Origin: Agrococcus jejuensis
GTDB taxonomy: Bacteria; Actinomycetota; Actinomycetes; Actinomycetales; Microbacteriaceae
Length of the DNA: 64,000 nucleotides
Assembly (NCBI RefSeq): GCF_007679035.1
Contig: NZ_VEFR01000001.1
Location: forward strand, 806,001-870,000
Direction of reading: 5' to 3'
Every line of letters begins with the position of its first letter. Position 1 is the first letter of the stretch. Below the pieces are notes generated by a model, which was given only the letters and a program-made list of their open reading frames with translations, was not told where the DNA came from and did no database searches. This document shows positions 1 through 8,814 of this stretch, piece by piece. The position numbers were made by a program, and so were the translations under genes.

Positions 1-549
1 GTCGGCGAGGATGCCGGCCGCCTCGCGCTCGATCTCGGGGAAGTGGTTGTCGCGCGCACGCATCTCGCCGCGCAGCTGCGCGTTCGCTCGCCGCGCCTCC
101 TCGGGCGTCGCGATGCGCTCCTCGGCCTGTCGCTCGAGCTCATCGACGAGCGCGAGCATCGTCTCGAGCACGTCGTCGGGCGTGCGCGGCCCGACGCGCA
201 TCGTGGGCAGCTGCTTCTGCACCCACAGCGGCGACCGCATGGCGCGCTCGAGCCGCAGCTCGCGCGCGGCGCGCTCGCTCGGCGGCGCCTCGCCGGTGAG
301 CGCGTCGAGCGAGACGCCCAGCAGGCCGGCGAGGCGCTGCAGGGTCTGGAAGCGGATCTCGCGCTTGCCCGTCTCGATCGCCGAGAGCTGCGAGGGCGCG
401 AGCCCGATGGCGTCGTGCACGGCGTCGAGCGTGAGCCCCGCGGCCTTGCGATGGTGGCGGATGGCCTTGCCGAGCTGCAGCGGATCCGTCGCGTCGGCAT
501 CCGGCGACTCGGGGGCGCTCGTCGAGCGGTTCCAGGACGACATCGTCAT
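1..549 (-). CDS. RamB/ScfR-like XRE-family transcriptional regulator (3' part missing)
   Basis: DNA-binding regulator, cut by the left window edge; 183 codons are visible. Residues about 25-85 form a Cro/C1-type helix-turn-helix ([19 protein letters not shown], then [16 protein letters not shown]). The end of the visible part, [15 protein letters not shown], resembles the short-chain fatty acyl regulator (ScfR/RamB) family, which in Corynebacterium and mycobacteria controls aceA, aceB and acetate or propionate genes. It is divergent from aceA with 105 bases between, which fits that role. Start is ATG at 549; a second in-frame ATG lies at 543. Control of aceA is inferred from position and family. 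Confidence 0.8.
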   Translation of the reverse strand, partial: MTMSSWNRSTSAPESPDADATDPLQLGKAIRHHRKAAGLTLDAVHDAIGLAPSQLSAIETGKREIRFQTLQRLAGLLGVSLDALTGEAPPSERAARELRLERAMRSPLWVQKQLPTMRVGPRTPDDVLETMLALVDELERQAEERIATPEEARRANAQLRGEMRARDNHFPEIEREAAGILAD

Positions 550-654
550 CGCTGCAGCATATGGCAGGAATGCAGAACTTCACACGAGGAATCGAATCCA
601 GGAGTGCGTTCCTGCGGCGAGAGTGGAGCCAGACCCCGATGGAGGAGGCCCCCG
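550..654. promoter_or_regulatory. Shared control region between the RamB-like gene and aceA
   Basis: This 105-base divergent gap is the only place for both promoters. It is less GC-rich than its surroundings and carries GCAGAACTTCACA near 572-584, which loosely resembles the AACTTTGCAA-type RamB site of corynebacteria. CTGCA and TGCAG arms (about 551 and 571) flank it as a possible inverted repeat. A strong ribosome binding site, GGAGGAGG, at 641-648 serves aceA. The operator assignment is a guess; the gap and the RBS are directly seen. Confidence 0.45.
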
Positions 655-1953
655 ATGACCGAGAACCAGCACCAGCAGACTCAGCAGCAGGCAGCCGAGG
701 CACTGCAGCTCGAGTGGGACGCCGACACGCGCTGGAGCGGCGTCGCCCGGGACTACGCCGCGGCCGACGTCGTGCGCCTGCGCGGCTCGGTCGTCGAGGA
801 GCGCACCCTCGCCCGTCGCGGTGCCGAGCGGCTCTTCGAGCGCCTGCAGCAGCCCGAGCCCGTGCGCGCCCTCGGCGCCCTCACCGGCAACCAGGCGGTG
901 CAGCAGGTGAAGGCGGGCCTCGAGGCCATCTACCTCTCGGGCTGGCAGGTCGCCGCCGACGCGAACCTCGCGGGCCAGACCTACCCCGACCAGAGCCTGT
1001 ACCCGGCGAACTCGGTGCCGAGCGTCGTGCGCCGCATCAACAACGCGCTGCTGCGCGCCGACCAGATCGAGCACGCCGAGGGCACGCGCAGCGTCGACGA
1101 CTGGCTCGTGCCGATCGTCGCGGACGCCGAGGCCGGCTTCGGCGGCCCGCTCAACGCGTTCGAGCTGCAGCGCGGCATGATCGCCGCCGGCGCGGCGGGC
1201 GTGCACTGGGAGGATCAGCTCGCCTCCGAGAAGAAGTGCGGCCACCTCGGTGGCAAGGTGCTCATCCCGACGCAGCAGCACGTGCGCACGCTCAACGCCG
1301 CGCGCCTCGCCTCCGACGTCGAGGGCGTGCCGACCGTGATCGTCGCCCGCACCGACGCCGAGGCGGCGACGCTCATCACGAGCGACGTCGACGAGCGCGA
1401 CCGCCCGTTCCTCACCGGCGACCGCACGGCCGAGGGCTTCTACGAGGTGCGGAACGGCATCGACCCCTGCATCGCGCGCGGCCGTGCCTACGCGCCCTAC
1501 GCCGACCTGCTGTGGATGGAGACGTCGAAGCCTGACCTCGAGACCGCACGCCGCTTCGCCGAGGGCATCAAGGACGAGTTCCCCGACCAGCTGCTCGCGT
1601 ACAACTGCTCGCCGTCGTTCAACTGGCGCAAGCACCTCGACGACGCGCAGATCGCATCGTTCCAGCGCGAGCTCGGCGCCATGGGATTCCGGTTCCAGTT
1701 CATCACCCTGGCCGGCTTCCACGCCCTCAACCACTCGATGTTCGACCTCGCCAAGGGCTACGCCGAGCAGCACATGACCGCCTACGTCGACCTGCAGGAG
1801 CGCGAGCTCGCCGCGGAGTCGCAGGGCTACACCGCCACGCGCCACCAGCGCGAGGTGGGCACCGGATGGTTCGACCTCGTCGCCTCCGCCCTCAACCCCG
1901 ACTCGGGGACCCTCGCCCTCGCCGGCTCCACCGAGACCGCGCAGTTCCACTGA
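655..1953 (+). CDS. aceA: Isocitrate lyase
   Basis: Cleaves isocitrate to glyoxylate and succinate, the first step of the glyoxylate shunt used for growth on acetate or fatty acids. The 432-residue product has the usual bacterial length. The catalytic signature K-K-C-G-H is at residues 193-197, and the metal/substrate segment [10 protein letters not shown] is present near residue 160. ATG at 655 is chosen because GGAGGAGG lies 6 bases upstream; the open frame extends further 5' but only into the divergent control region. aceB follows 47 bases downstream, so the two form a glyoxylate-shunt operon. The divergent RamB-like gene is the likely regulator. Confidence 0.97.
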   Translation: MTENQHQQTQQQAAEALQLEWDADTRWSGVARDYAAADVVRLRGSVVEERTLARRGAERLFERLQQPEPVRALGALTGNQAVQQVKAGLEAIYLSGWQVAADANLAGQTYPDQSLYPANSVPSVVRRINNALLRADQIEHAEGTRSVDDWLVPIVADAEAGFGGPLNAFELQRGMIAAGAAGVHWEDQLASEKKCGHLGGKVLIPTQQHVRTLNAARLASDVEGVPTVIVARTDAEAATLITSDVDERDRPFLTGDRTAEGFYEVRNGIDPCIARGRAYAPYADLLWMETSKPDLETARRFAEGIKDEFPDQLLAYNCSPSFNWRKHLDDAQIASFQRELGAMGFRFQFITLAGFHALNHSMFDLAKGYAEQHMTAYVDLQERELAAESQGYTATRHQREVGTGWFDLVASALNPDSGTLALAGSTETAQFH

Positions 1954-2000
1954 CGTCGCAGGACCGCCTCGGTCCGCCCCACCCGCTTGGAGAGACTCCC

Positions 2001-3611
2001 ATGACCGACCGCATCCGCATCACCGAGCACGCCCCCGACCAGGAGCGCGTGCTCACGCCGCAGGCCCTCGAGTTCCTGCTGTCGCTGCACGACCTCGCCG
2101 AGCGGCGCCGCCGCGAGCTGCGCCGCCTGCGCCGCACGCGTCGCGCGGCGCTCGCCGACGGCGCCACGCCCGCCTTCCTGCACGAGACCCGGCACATCCG
2201 CGACGACGCCACCTGGCAGGTCGCGCCGCCCGCGCCCGGGCTCGAGGACCGTCGCGTCGAGATCACCGGCCCCATCGAGCGCAAGATGACCATCAACGCG
2301 CTCAACTCGGGCGCACGCGTGTGGCTGGCCGACTGCGAGGACGCCTCCTCCCCCACGTGGGAGAACGTCATCGCGAGCCAGGCGAACCTGCAGGACGCCA
2401 TCCGCGGCACGATCGCGCACACGAGCCCGCAGGGCAAGGAGTACCGCGTCACGGCCGAGCGCACGCCGACGATCGTCGTGCGGCCGCGCGGCTGGCACCT
2501 CGACGAGCGGCGCATCCTCGTCGACGGCGAGCCCATGAGCGCATCGCTCGTCGACTTCGGCCTGCACATGCTGCACAACGCCGACGCGCTCATCGCGTCG
2601 GGCCGCGGCCCGTACTTCTACCTGCCGAAGCTCGAGAGCCACCTCGAGGCGCGCCTGTGGAACGACGTGTTCGTCGCGGCGCAGGACATGCTGCTCATCC
2701 CGCGCGGCACCATCCGTGCCACGGTGCTCATCGAGACGATCTCGGCGGCGTTCGAGATGGAGGAGATCCTCTACGAGCTGCGCGAGCACTCGTCGGGCCT
2801 CAACGCCGGCCGCTGGGACTACCTGTTCTCGATCATCCGCGCCTTCCGCTTCCGCGGCCCGGACTTCGTGCTGCCCGACCGCTCGGCGCTCACGATGACG
2901 GCGCCGTTCATGCGGGCGTACACCGAGCAGCTCGTGCGCGCATGCCACCGTCGTGGCGCGCACGCCATCGGCGGCATGGCCGCGTTCGTGCCGAGCGCGA
3001 AGGATCCGGAGGCGACGCGAGTGGCGCTCGCGCAGGTCGCCGAGGACAAGCGGCGCGAGGCGGCCGACGGCTTCGACGGCTCGTGGGTCGCGCACCCCGG
3101 CCTCGTCGCGACGGCGCAGGCCGAGTTCGACGCCGTGCTGGCCGACGCGCCGCACCAGCTGGGCCGCAGCCGCGACGACGTCGTGCCCGACGAGGCCGCG
3201 CTCATCGACCTGTCGACGACGCCGGGCGACATCACCGAGGCGGGCCTCAGGCTCAACGTCGAGGTCGGCATCCGCTACATGGAGGCGTGGCTGCGCGGCC
3301 AGGGCGCCGTCGCGATCCACTCGCTCATGGAGGATGCGGCGACGGCCGAGATCTCGCGGTCGCAGGTGTGGCAGTGGATCCACGTCGAGGCGCGCACCGC
3401 CGAGGGCCACACGATCTCGCGCGACCGGGTGAAGGGCATCGTGCGCGAGCTGTCGGCGTCGTTCGAGCGCTTCGACGGCGACCGCTTCGACGAGGCGATC
3501 AGCCTGTTCCACGAGGTGGCGCTCCGCCCGACGTACCCGGCGTTCTTCACGCTCGCCGGCACCGAGCGGTACCTGTCGCCCCTCGCGGAGGAGGCGCCGA
3601 TCGCGGCGTGA
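2001..3611 (+). CDS. aceB: Malate synthase A
   Basis: Condenses glyoxylate with acetyl-CoA to give malate, completing the glyoxylate shunt started by aceA. The 536 residues match the A isoform rather than the roughly 730-residue G isoform. Seen: LADCEDASSPTWEN near residues 110-123, the glyoxylate-binding VRPRGWHL near 160-167, and MEDAATAE near 443-450, where the family places the catalytic aspartate. Start is ATG 2001 with a weak GGAGAG upstream (1989-1994). It ends just before a strong hairpin terminator, so it closes the aceA-aceB unit. Confidence 0.96.
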   Translation: MTDRIRITEHAPDQERVLTPQALEFLLSLHDLAERRRRELRRLRRTRRAALADGATPAFLHETRHIRDDATWQVAPPAPGLEDRRVEITGPIERKMTINALNSGARVWLADCEDASSPTWENVIASQANLQDAIRGTIAHTSPQGKEYRVTAERTPTIVVRPRGWHLDERRILVDGEPMSASLVDFGLHMLHNADALIASGRGPYFYLPKLESHLEARLWNDVFVAAQDMLLIPRGTIRATVLIETISAAFEMEEILYELREHSSGLNAGRWDYLFSIIRAFRFRGPDFVLPDRSALTMTAPFMRAYTEQLVRACHRRGAHAIGGMAAFVPSAKDPEATRVALAQVAEDKRREAADGFDGSWVAHPGLVATAQAEFDAVLADAPHQLGRSRDDVVPDEAALIDLSTTPGDITEAGLRLNVEVGIRYMEAWLRGQGAVAIHSLMEDAATAEISRSQVWQWIHVEARTAEGHTISRDRVKGIVRELSASFERFDGDRFDEAISLFHEVALRPTYPAFFTLAGTERYLSPLAEEAPIAA

Positions 3612-3633
3612 TCCGCCGAGCATCGCGCATGGA

Positions 3634-3670
3634 GAAGGGCCCCGGTGAGCATGAGTCGCCGGGGCCCTTC
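3634..3670 (+). terminator. Intrinsic terminator after aceB
   Basis: GAAGGGCCCCGG (3634-3645) pairs perfectly with CCGGGGCCCTTC (3659-3670) around a 13-base loop. There is no long T run, as is common in GC-rich actinobacteria. The rest of the gap to rsrA (3671-3834) has no convincing gene; GTCAGCG (3776-3782) and CGCTGAC (3797-3803) could form a weak hairpin ending the rsrA transcript. Confidence 0.8.
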
Positions 3671-3834
3671 GCCCCGTCTCCAGCGCCCTGGCCGAGGCCT
3701 GGGCCCTTCTGGCGAGGGGCGCCTCCTCAAGGGAGGTTCGATCATCATGGAGGCGAGCCGAGGGGCCCGCAAGCGGTCAGCGCGAAGACGTCTCGACGCT
3801 GACGTGAAGGTGGAGGGTTCGCGTGCGTCCGGCG

Positions 3835-4080
3835 TCAGCCGTGCGTCGCCTGCACGGCGCGCAGGCGCGCGAGCACCTGGTCCTTGAGCTGCTCGGGTGC
3901 CGTCTCCTTGCACGCCTGCTTGAGCGCCATCGTCAGCTGCACGCCCACGGTGTGCTCGTCGGCGCAGTCGGTGCAGCCGTCGAGGTGCGCGCGGATGTCC
4001 GCCGCATCCTCCTTGCACAGCTCCGCGTGCAGGTACTCCTCGAGCTCGGCCTTGGCCTTGTCGCAACCGCAGTCGCCCAT
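3835..4080 (-). CDS. rsrA: Mycothiol-system anti-sigma factor, RsrA type
   Basis: Zinc-binding redox-sensing anti-sigma factor that sequesters SigR and releases it on disulfide stress. The 81-residue product has the ZAS signature H-x3-C-x2-C (HLDGCTDC, about residues 31-38), further cysteines near the N-terminus (CGC) and in HAELCKED, and one more in KQACKE. Its ATG overlaps the sigR stop (TGATG), so it is probably translationally coupled to sigR. This is the standard actinobacterial sigR-rsrA arrangement. Confidence 0.92.
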   Translation of the reverse strand: MGDCGCDKAKAELEEYLHAELCKEDAADIRAHLDGCTDCADEHTVGVQLTMALKQACKETAPEQLKDQVLARLRAVQATHG

Positions 4081-4691
4081 CAGCGCTTCCCCCCTGCCGT
4101 CATGCCCTGCTCACGGGCGTAGTCCGCCAGCAGCTCGCGAAGCTGCCGCCTGCCACGGTGCAGGCGACTCATCACGGTGCCGACGGGCGTCTTCATGATC
4201 TCCGCCGTCTCGGCGTACGACATGCCCTCGACGTCGACCCAGTAGACGACCATGCGGAAGTCCTCGGGGATCGACTGCAGGGCGTCGCGCACGACGCCCG
4301 CGGGCATGCGGTCGATGGCCTCGGCCTCCGCCGACCGCGACCTCGTGGCCGTCGTCGACTCGCCGACGCCGATCTGCCAGTCCTCGAGATCGTCGAGCGG
4401 CGCCTCGAAGGGCTGCCGCTGCTTCTTGCGGTACTGGTTGATGTACGTGTTCGTCTGGATGCGGTACAGCCAGGCACGCAGGTTGGTGCCGGGCGTGAAG
4501 GAGTCGCGGGCGGCGTACGCCTTCGCGTACGTCTCCTGCACCAGGTCTGCCGCATCCTGCGGGTTGCGCGTCATGCGCATCGCGGCCGCGTACAGCTGGT
4601 CGGTGTACTCGAGGGCCTCGTCGATGAACGCGTCGGAGTCGTCTGCCATCGGCGACGATCCTACGCGCGTCAGCACGCTGGTCGTGGTCAT
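4080..4691 (-). CDS. sigR: ECF RNA polymerase sigma factor, SigR/SigH type
   Basis: Group IV sigma factor directing the thiol-oxidative stress response with RsrA. Of 203 residues, region 2 covers about 20-90 ([26 protein letters not shown]) and region 4 about 130-190 ([26 protein letters not shown]). ATG 4691 has a good upstream RBS (AAGGGGAGGG). A second ATG at 4649 (MADDSDAF) is nearer the usual family start and has a weaker AGGAT, so a dual or shorter start is possible, as known for Streptomyces sigR. A promoter matching the SigR consensus lies 24 bases upstream, indicating positive autoregulation. Confidence 0.93.
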   Translation of the reverse strand: MTTTSVLTRVGSSPMADDSDAFIDEALEYTDQLYAAAMRMTRNPQDAADLVQETYAKAYAARDSFTPGTNLRAWLYRIQTNTYINQYRKKQRQPFEAPLDDLEDWQIGVGESTTATRSRSAEAEAIDRMPAGVVRDALQSIPEDFRMVVYWVDVEGMSYAETAEIMKTPVGTVMSRLHRGRRQLRELLADYAREQGMTAGGKR

Positions 4692-4706
4692 GCACCCTCC
4701 CCTTCG

Positions 4707-4712
4707 TAGGAT
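4707..4712 (+). promoter_or_regulatory. -10 element of aroA, leaderless-type promoter
   Basis: TAGGAT ends 7 bases before the aroA ATG at 4720, so the predicted transcript would begin at or next to the start codon. It lies back to back with the sigR promoter in a 28-base intergenic gap. Confidence 0.55.
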
Positions 4713-4714
4713 GG

Positions 4715-4741
4715 AACCGATGACTCAGGCGCCGCATTCCC
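4715..4741 (-). promoter_or_regulatory. Predicted SigR-dependent promoter of sigR
   Basis: On the reverse strand GGGAAT (4741-4736) is followed after exactly 18 bases by GTT (4717-4715). This is the published SigR/SigH consensus GGGAAT-N18-GTT. It sits in the first codons of divergent aroA and directs transcription into sigR-rsrA, giving a short leader that retains the RBS. It implies an autoregulatory loop. Confidence 0.8.
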
Positions 4742-6036
4742 GCGCGTGGGCGGCTCCGGTGGCCACCGGCCCGCTCGACGCGACCGTGCACCTGCCCGGC
4801 TCGAAGTCGCTGACGAACCGCGAGCTCGTGCTCGCGGCGCTCGCCGACGAGCCCGGCCTGCTGCGCGCTCCCCTGCATTCGCGCGACTCCGCGCTCATGG
4901 TCGACGCGCTGCGCGCGATGGGCGTGGGCGTGGAGGAGGTGGGCTCCGGACCCTTCGGACCCGACCTGCGCGTGTCCCCGGGCCCGCTCGGCGCGGCATC
5001 GGTCGACTGCGGCCTCGCCGGCACCGTCATGCGATTCCTGCCGGTCGTCGCAGCCCTCGCGACGGGCGCGGTCGACTTCGACGGCGACCCGCACGCGCGC
5101 AAGCGCCCCAACGCCACGACGATCGACGCGCTCCGCGCGCTCGGCGTGCGCGTGGAGGACGGCGGCACGGGCACGATGCCCTTCACGGTGCACGGCACGG
5201 GCTCGGTGCGCGGCGGCGAGCTCGCGATCGATGCGAGCGCGTCGAGCCAGTTCGTGTCGGCGCTGCTGCTCGCGGCGCCGCGCTTCGAGGAGGGGCTCAC
5301 GCTGCGCCACACGGGCGAGCGCCTGCCGTCGCTGCCCCACATCGACATGACCATCGCGACGCTGCGCGCCCGCGGCGTGGATGCGTCGTCGCCCGAGCCG
5401 GGCGTGTGGCACGTCGCGCCGGGTCCCATCGCGGCGCTCGACGTGGCGATCGAGCCCGACCTGTCGAACGCGGCGCCGTTCCTCGCCGCCGCGCTCGTGG
5501 CGGGCGGCCGCGTCACCGTGGCCGGCTGGCCCTCGACGACGACGCAGGTCGGCGCCGAGCTGCCCGCCCTGCTCGCACGCCTCGGCGCATCCGTGACGAT
5601 CGACGGCGACCGCTGCACCGTCGACGGCGGCGCAGGCGTCGCCGCCGCACCGCTCGCGGGCGGCACGATCGACATGGCGCACGCGGGCGAGCTGTCGCCG
5701 ACGATCGCGGCGCTCGGCGTCTTCGCCGACGCGCCGCTGACGATCGACGGCATCGGCCACATCCGCGGCCATGAGACCGACCGCATCGACGCGCTCGTCG
5801 ACGACCTCGCCCGCCTCGGCGGCGCCGCGTCGGGCGACGAGGAGTCGATCACCGTGCAGCCCGGCGCGCTGCACGGCGGCGCATGGGCTGCGTACGCCGA
5901 CCACCGCATCGCGACGGCGGGCGCGCTGCTGGGCCTCGCGGTGCCCGGCATCGAGGTCGACGACATCGCCGCGACCGCCAAGACCATCCCGGAGTTCCCC
6001 GAGCTCTGGCAGCGGATGCTGGCGGGCTCCCCGTGA
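4720..6036 (+). CDS. aroA: 3-phosphoshikimate 1-carboxyvinyltransferase (EPSP synthase)
   Basis: Transfers enolpyruvyl from PEP to shikimate-3-phosphate, the sixth step of the shikimate pathway to chorismate. Of 438 residues, the N-terminal signature [11 protein letters not shown] is at 25-35, a second domain signature [17 protein letters not shown] lies mid-protein, and the C-terminal [15 protein letters not shown] carries the family's conserved D-H-R. ATG 4720 is chosen because TAGGAT ends 7 bases before it; ATG 4711 would fall inside that -10. rsgA follows 10 bases after the stop. Divergent from sigR, as in many actinobacteria. Confidence 0.95.
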   Translation: MTQAPHSRAWAAPVATGPLDATVHLPGSKSLTNRELVLAALADEPGLLRAPLHSRDSALMVDALRAMGVGVEEVGSGPFGPDLRVSPGPLGAASVDCGLAGTVMRFLPVVAALATGAVDFDGDPHARKRPNATTIDALRALGVRVEDGGTGTMPFTVHGTGSVRGGELAIDASASSQFVSALLLAAPRFEEGLTLRHTGERLPSLPHIDMTIATLRARGVDASSPEPGVWHVAPGPIAALDVAIEPDLSNAAPFLAAALVAGGRVTVAGWPSTTTQVGAELPALLARLGASVTIDGDRCTVDGGAGVAAAPLAGGTIDMAHAGELSPTIAALGVFADAPLTIDGIGHIRGHETDRIDALVDDLARLGGAASGDEESITVQPGALHGGAWAAYADHRIATAGALLGLAVPGIEVDDIAATAKTIPEFPELWQRMLAGSP

Positions 6037-6046
6037 CGGACATGCG

Positions 6047-7075
6047 ATGAGCTGGCTGAGCGACGAGCCCGACGACCCGTACGAGGAGTACGGCGACTCG
6101 GTGCGCGAGCGTCCGAACCCCAAGGCGAATCGGCCGCGCACGAAGATCCGCCCCGAGCACGCCGACTCGGTCGACGGGTTCGTGACGGCCGTCGACCGCG
6201 GCAGGTACACCGTCGTCGTGCGCGACGGTGAGCCCGACGAGGCGATCATCACGACGACGCGCGCCCGCGAGCTGCGCAAGCAGGCGATCGTCGCGGGCGA
6301 CCGCGTCGACGTCGTCGGCGACACGTCGGGCGACGAGGGCACCCTCTCGCGCATCGTGCGCATCCAACCCCGCACGACGGTGCTGCGGCGCTCGGCCGAC
6401 GACTCCGACGAGTTCGAGCGCGTCATCGTCGCGAACGCCGACCTCATGCTCATGGTCGTCGCCGCGCGCGACCCCGAGCCGCGTCCCCGCCTCGTGCACC
6501 GCTACCTCGTCGCCGCCTACGACGCGGGCATCACGCCCATCCTCGTCGTGACGAAGACCGACCTCGCCGATCCCGCGACGCTGCTGGCGCACTTCGAGGG
6601 CCTCGACATCGAGACGTGGCGCTCGCGCTCCGACGACCCTCCCGCCCAGGCGCTGCGCGAGCGGCTCGACGGCCACGTCACGGTCGCCGTCGGCCACTCG
6701 GGCGTCGGCAAGTCGACGCTCGTCAACGCGCTCGTGCCCGCCGCGCATCGGGCCGTCGGCCACGTCAACGCCGTCACGGGCCGCGGCCGCCACACGTCGT
6801 CGTCGACGCAGTCGTACCGGCTCGGATCCGGATGGGTCATCGACACCCCCGGCGTGCGCTCGTTCGGCCTCGGGCACATCGACGTCGCATCGATCCTCAA
6901 GGCGTTCCCCGACATCCAGGCGGCGAGCGACGACTGCCCGCGCGGCTGCACGCACCTCGCCGACGCGCCCGACTGCGCCATCCAGGAGGCCGCCGACCGC
7001 GGCGAGCTCGACCGCACGAGGGTGGAGTCGGTGCAGGGCCTGCTGGCGACGCTCACGGTCGAGGACCGCTGGTGA
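6047..7075 (+). CDS. rsgA: Ribosome small subunit-dependent GTPase A
   Basis: Circularly permuted GTPase that assists late 30S subunit maturation. The 342-residue product shows an N-terminal OB-fold (about 35-110), then G motifs in permuted order: VVTKTDL (G4), GHSGVGKST (G1, P-loop) and DTPGVRSFGL (G3). A C-terminal zinc knuckle reads C-P-R-G-C-T-H...C. ATG 6047 starts 10 bases after the aroA stop, and the next gene's GTG overlaps its stop (GTGA), so aroA-rsgA-MarR look like one transcription unit. Confidence 0.94.
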   Translation: MSWLSDEPDDPYEEYGDSVRERPNPKANRPRTKIRPEHADSVDGFVTAVDRGRYTVVVRDGEPDEAIITTTRARELRKQAIVAGDRVDVVGDTSGDEGTLSRIVRIQPRTTVLRRSADDSDEFERVIVANADLMLMVVAARDPEPRPRLVHRYLVAAYDAGITPILVVTKTDLADPATLLAHFEGLDIETWRSRSDDPPAQALRERLDGHVTVAVGHSGVGKSTLVNALVPAAHRAVGHVNAVTGRGRHTSSSTQSYRLGSGWVIDTPGVRSFGLGHIDVASILKAFPDIQAASDDCPRGCTHLADAPDCAIQEAADRGELDRTRVESVQGLLATLTVEDRW

Positions 7076-7500
7076 CCGAACGGCGTCCGAGCCCCGTCGT
7101 CGCGATGATCGCGGCGGCGGGATCGTGGGAGGCACGGCTCACGGCCGCCCTGCGCGACCTGGGCCTCACGACCCGCAGGCTCGGCCTGCTCGCGCATCTC
7201 GACGCGCTGCCCGACCTGTCGTTCTCCGAGCTCGCGCGGCGCACGGGCATCACGGTGCAGTCGGCGCACACGGCGGTGCGCCAGCTGGCGACCGACGGGC
7301 TCGTCGACGATGCGACGGCCCACGCGGGCGCGCGCTCGACGCTGCGCCTCACCGACCGCGGTCGTGCCGTGCTCGCCGCGGCCCAGGAGCGCGTCGCGGC
7401 GCTCGACGCGACGCTCGCAGCGGAGCAGCCGGCCCTGGCGACCGCGCTCGTCGAGCTGCGTCCGCAGATGGCGGACCTGCCGCCGCCCGTCGAGCACTGA
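7072..7500 (+). CDS. MarR-family transcriptional regulator
   Basis: Winged helix-turn-helix repressor-type protein of 142 residues. The recognition region FSELARRTGITVQSAHTAVRQL is at about 56-77, followed by a wing around residues 80-100 (HAGARSTLRLTDRGRAVL), and flanking helices probably dimerise. GTG 7072 overlaps the rsgA stop (GTGA). Immediately after its stop lies a perfect inverted repeat covering the promoter of the next gene. The simplest reading is that it represses the DUF3817 gene. The effector is unknown. Confidence 0.85.
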   Translation: MTERRPSPVVAMIAAAGSWEARLTAALRDLGLTTRRLGLLAHLDALPDLSFSELARRTGITVQSAHTAVRQLATDGLVDDATAHAGARSTLRLTDRGRAVLAAAQERVAALDATLAAEQPALATALVELRPQMADLPPPVEH

Positions 7501-7519
7501 CCTTCAGGTAGACTGAAGG
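7501..7519. promoter_or_regulatory. Inverted-repeat operator overlapping a leaderless promoter
   Basis: CCTTCAG (7501-7507) - five bases - CTGAAGG (7513-7519) is a perfect 7+7 inverted repeat. It contains TAGACT (7509-7514), a plausible -10 placed 6 bases before the ATG at 7521. A dimer bound here would block the promoter. It directly follows the MarR gene, whose family binds sites of this size. Confidence 0.7.
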
Positions 7520-7520
7520 A

Positions 7521-8012
7521 ATGACCGCCGCCGTGCCCACCGCATCCCGATCCCCGTTCGCCACCCCGCACGCGCTCTACCGCGTCGTCGCCATCGCCGA
7601 GGCGATCTCGTGGACGCTGCTGCTGGGCGGCCTGCTGCTGCGAGCCCTCACCGACGTCGGCGTCGGCGTCTCGATCGGTGGCGGCATCCACGGCTTCGTC
7701 TTCCTCGCCTACGGTGCGACCGCGGTGCTCATGACGATCCACCAGCGGTGGAGCGCAGGCACCGCGATCGTCGCGATCGTCAGCGCCGTCGTGCCCTACG
7801 CGACGATCCCGACCGAGCGCTGGCTGCGACGCAGCGGCCGGCTCGACGGCGCATGGCGCCTCGAGGCCACCGACGACCCCCGCGACCGGCGTCCGCTCGA
7901 TCGCCTCGTGCGCACCCTGCTGCGCCATCCGGTCGCCTTCGGCCTCGGCGCCGTCGTGGTGGTCGCGATCGTCTTCACCGTGCTGCTCGTCGTCGGCCCT
8001 CCCGGCCGCTGA
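7521..8012 (+). CDS. DUF3817-type integral membrane protein
   Basis: Membrane protein of unknown function, 163 residues. Four hydrophobic segments are visible: about 20-45 (VVAIAEAISWTLLLGGLLL), 53-75 (GIHGFVFLAYGATAVLM), 80-100 and 140-160. The N-terminal part beginning HALYRVVAIAEAISW fits the DUF3817 family. ATG 7521 lies 6 bases after TAGACT and no RBS spacing exists, so it is probably translated from a leaderless mRNA. The upstream MarR protein is the candidate repressor through the palindrome at 7501-7519. Confidence 0.82.
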   Translation: MTAAVPTASRSPFATPHALYRVVAIAEAISWTLLLGGLLLRALTDVGVGVSIGGGIHGFVFLAYGATAVLMTIHQRWSAGTAIVAIVSAVVPYATIPTERWLRRSGRLDGAWRLEATDDPRDRRPLDRLVRTLLRHPVAFGLGAVVVVAIVFTVLLVVGPPGR

Positions 8013-8042
8013 CGCGCCCCACGCGCGGGTAGCGTGGATGCC

Positions 8043-8813
8043 GTGAGCCACGCCGACGACCTCGCCCTCGCCCTCCGCATCGCCGACGCCGCCGACGCGA
8101 TCTCGATGGATCGCTTCCGCGCCAGCGACCTGCACGTGACGACGAAGCCGGATGCGACGCACGTCACCGACGCCGACCAGGCCGTCGAGGCGCGCATCCG
8201 CGAGCTCGTCGAGGCCGAGCGTCCCGGCGACGCGTTCTTCGGCGAGGAGACCGGCACGACCGGCGACAGCCCGCGCCAGTGGATCGTCGACCCCATCGAC
8301 GGCACCGCGCACTTCCTGCGCGGCGCACCCGTGTGGGCGACGCTCATCGCGCTCGTCGTCGACGGCGAGGTCGTCGTGGGGGTGTGCTCGATGCCGTCGC
8401 TCGGGCGTCGCTGGTGGGCGGCGCGCGGCGAGGGCGCGTGGACGTCGCCCGGCGAGCAGCGCCTGCGGGTGTCGGCGCTCGCCACGCTGGCCGACGCCGC
8501 GATCTCGTACAACTCCATCCAGGGCTGGGACGGCGCCGGCTACCTCGACGAGCTCGTGGCGCTGCAGCGCGACGTGTGGCGCGCGCGCTCGTATGGCGAC
8601 GCGTGGAGCTACATGCTGCTGGCCGAGGGCGCGCTCGACGTCGTGGGCGAGTTCGATCTCAAGCCCTACGACATGGCGGCGCTCGTGCCGATCGTCGAGG
8701 AGGCGGGCGGCCGCTTCACGTCGATCGACGGGCAGTCCGGCCCATGGCACGGCTCGGCCCTCGCGACGAACGGCGTGCTGCACGACGAGCTGCTCGGGCG
8801 TCTGGCGCGCTGA
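8043..8813 (+). CDS. hisN: Histidinol-phosphatase, inositol monophosphatase family
   Basis: Mg-dependent phosphatase predicted to remove phosphate from histidinol phosphate in histidine synthesis. Its metal motifs are GEET (67-70) and WIVDPIDGT (80-88), with the HisN-like continuation FLRGAPVWATLIAL, and a second metal segment GDAWSY near residue 190. The 256-residue size is normal. GTG 8043 is preferred because TAGCGT ends 7 bases upstream (8030-8035), indicating a leaderless transcript; an earlier GTG at 8034 overlaps that hexamer. Activity on other sugar or inositol phosphates cannot be excluded. Confidence 0.85.
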   Translation: MSHADDLALALRIADAADAISMDRFRASDLHVTTKPDATHVTDADQAVEARIRELVEAERPGDAFFGEETGTTGDSPRQWIVDPIDGTAHFLRGAPVWATLIALVVDGEVVVGVCSMPSLGRRWWAARGEGAWTSPGEQRLRVSALATLADAAISYNSIQGWDGAGYLDELVALQRDVWRARSYGDAWSYMLLAEGALDVVGEFDLKPYDMAALVPIVEEAGGRFTSIDGQSGPWHGSALATNGVLHDELLGRLAR

Positions 8814-8814
8814 C

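Noticed and set aside
3671..3834. Possible small gene between aceB terminator and rsrA
   Set aside because: No frame shows a start with RBS or leaderless hexamer plus plausible composition; only weak inverted repeats are present.
8034..8042. Earlier GTG start for hisN at 8034
   Set aside because: It overlaps the TAGCGT -10 hexamer; GTG 8043 has the leaderless spacing seen elsewhere in the window.
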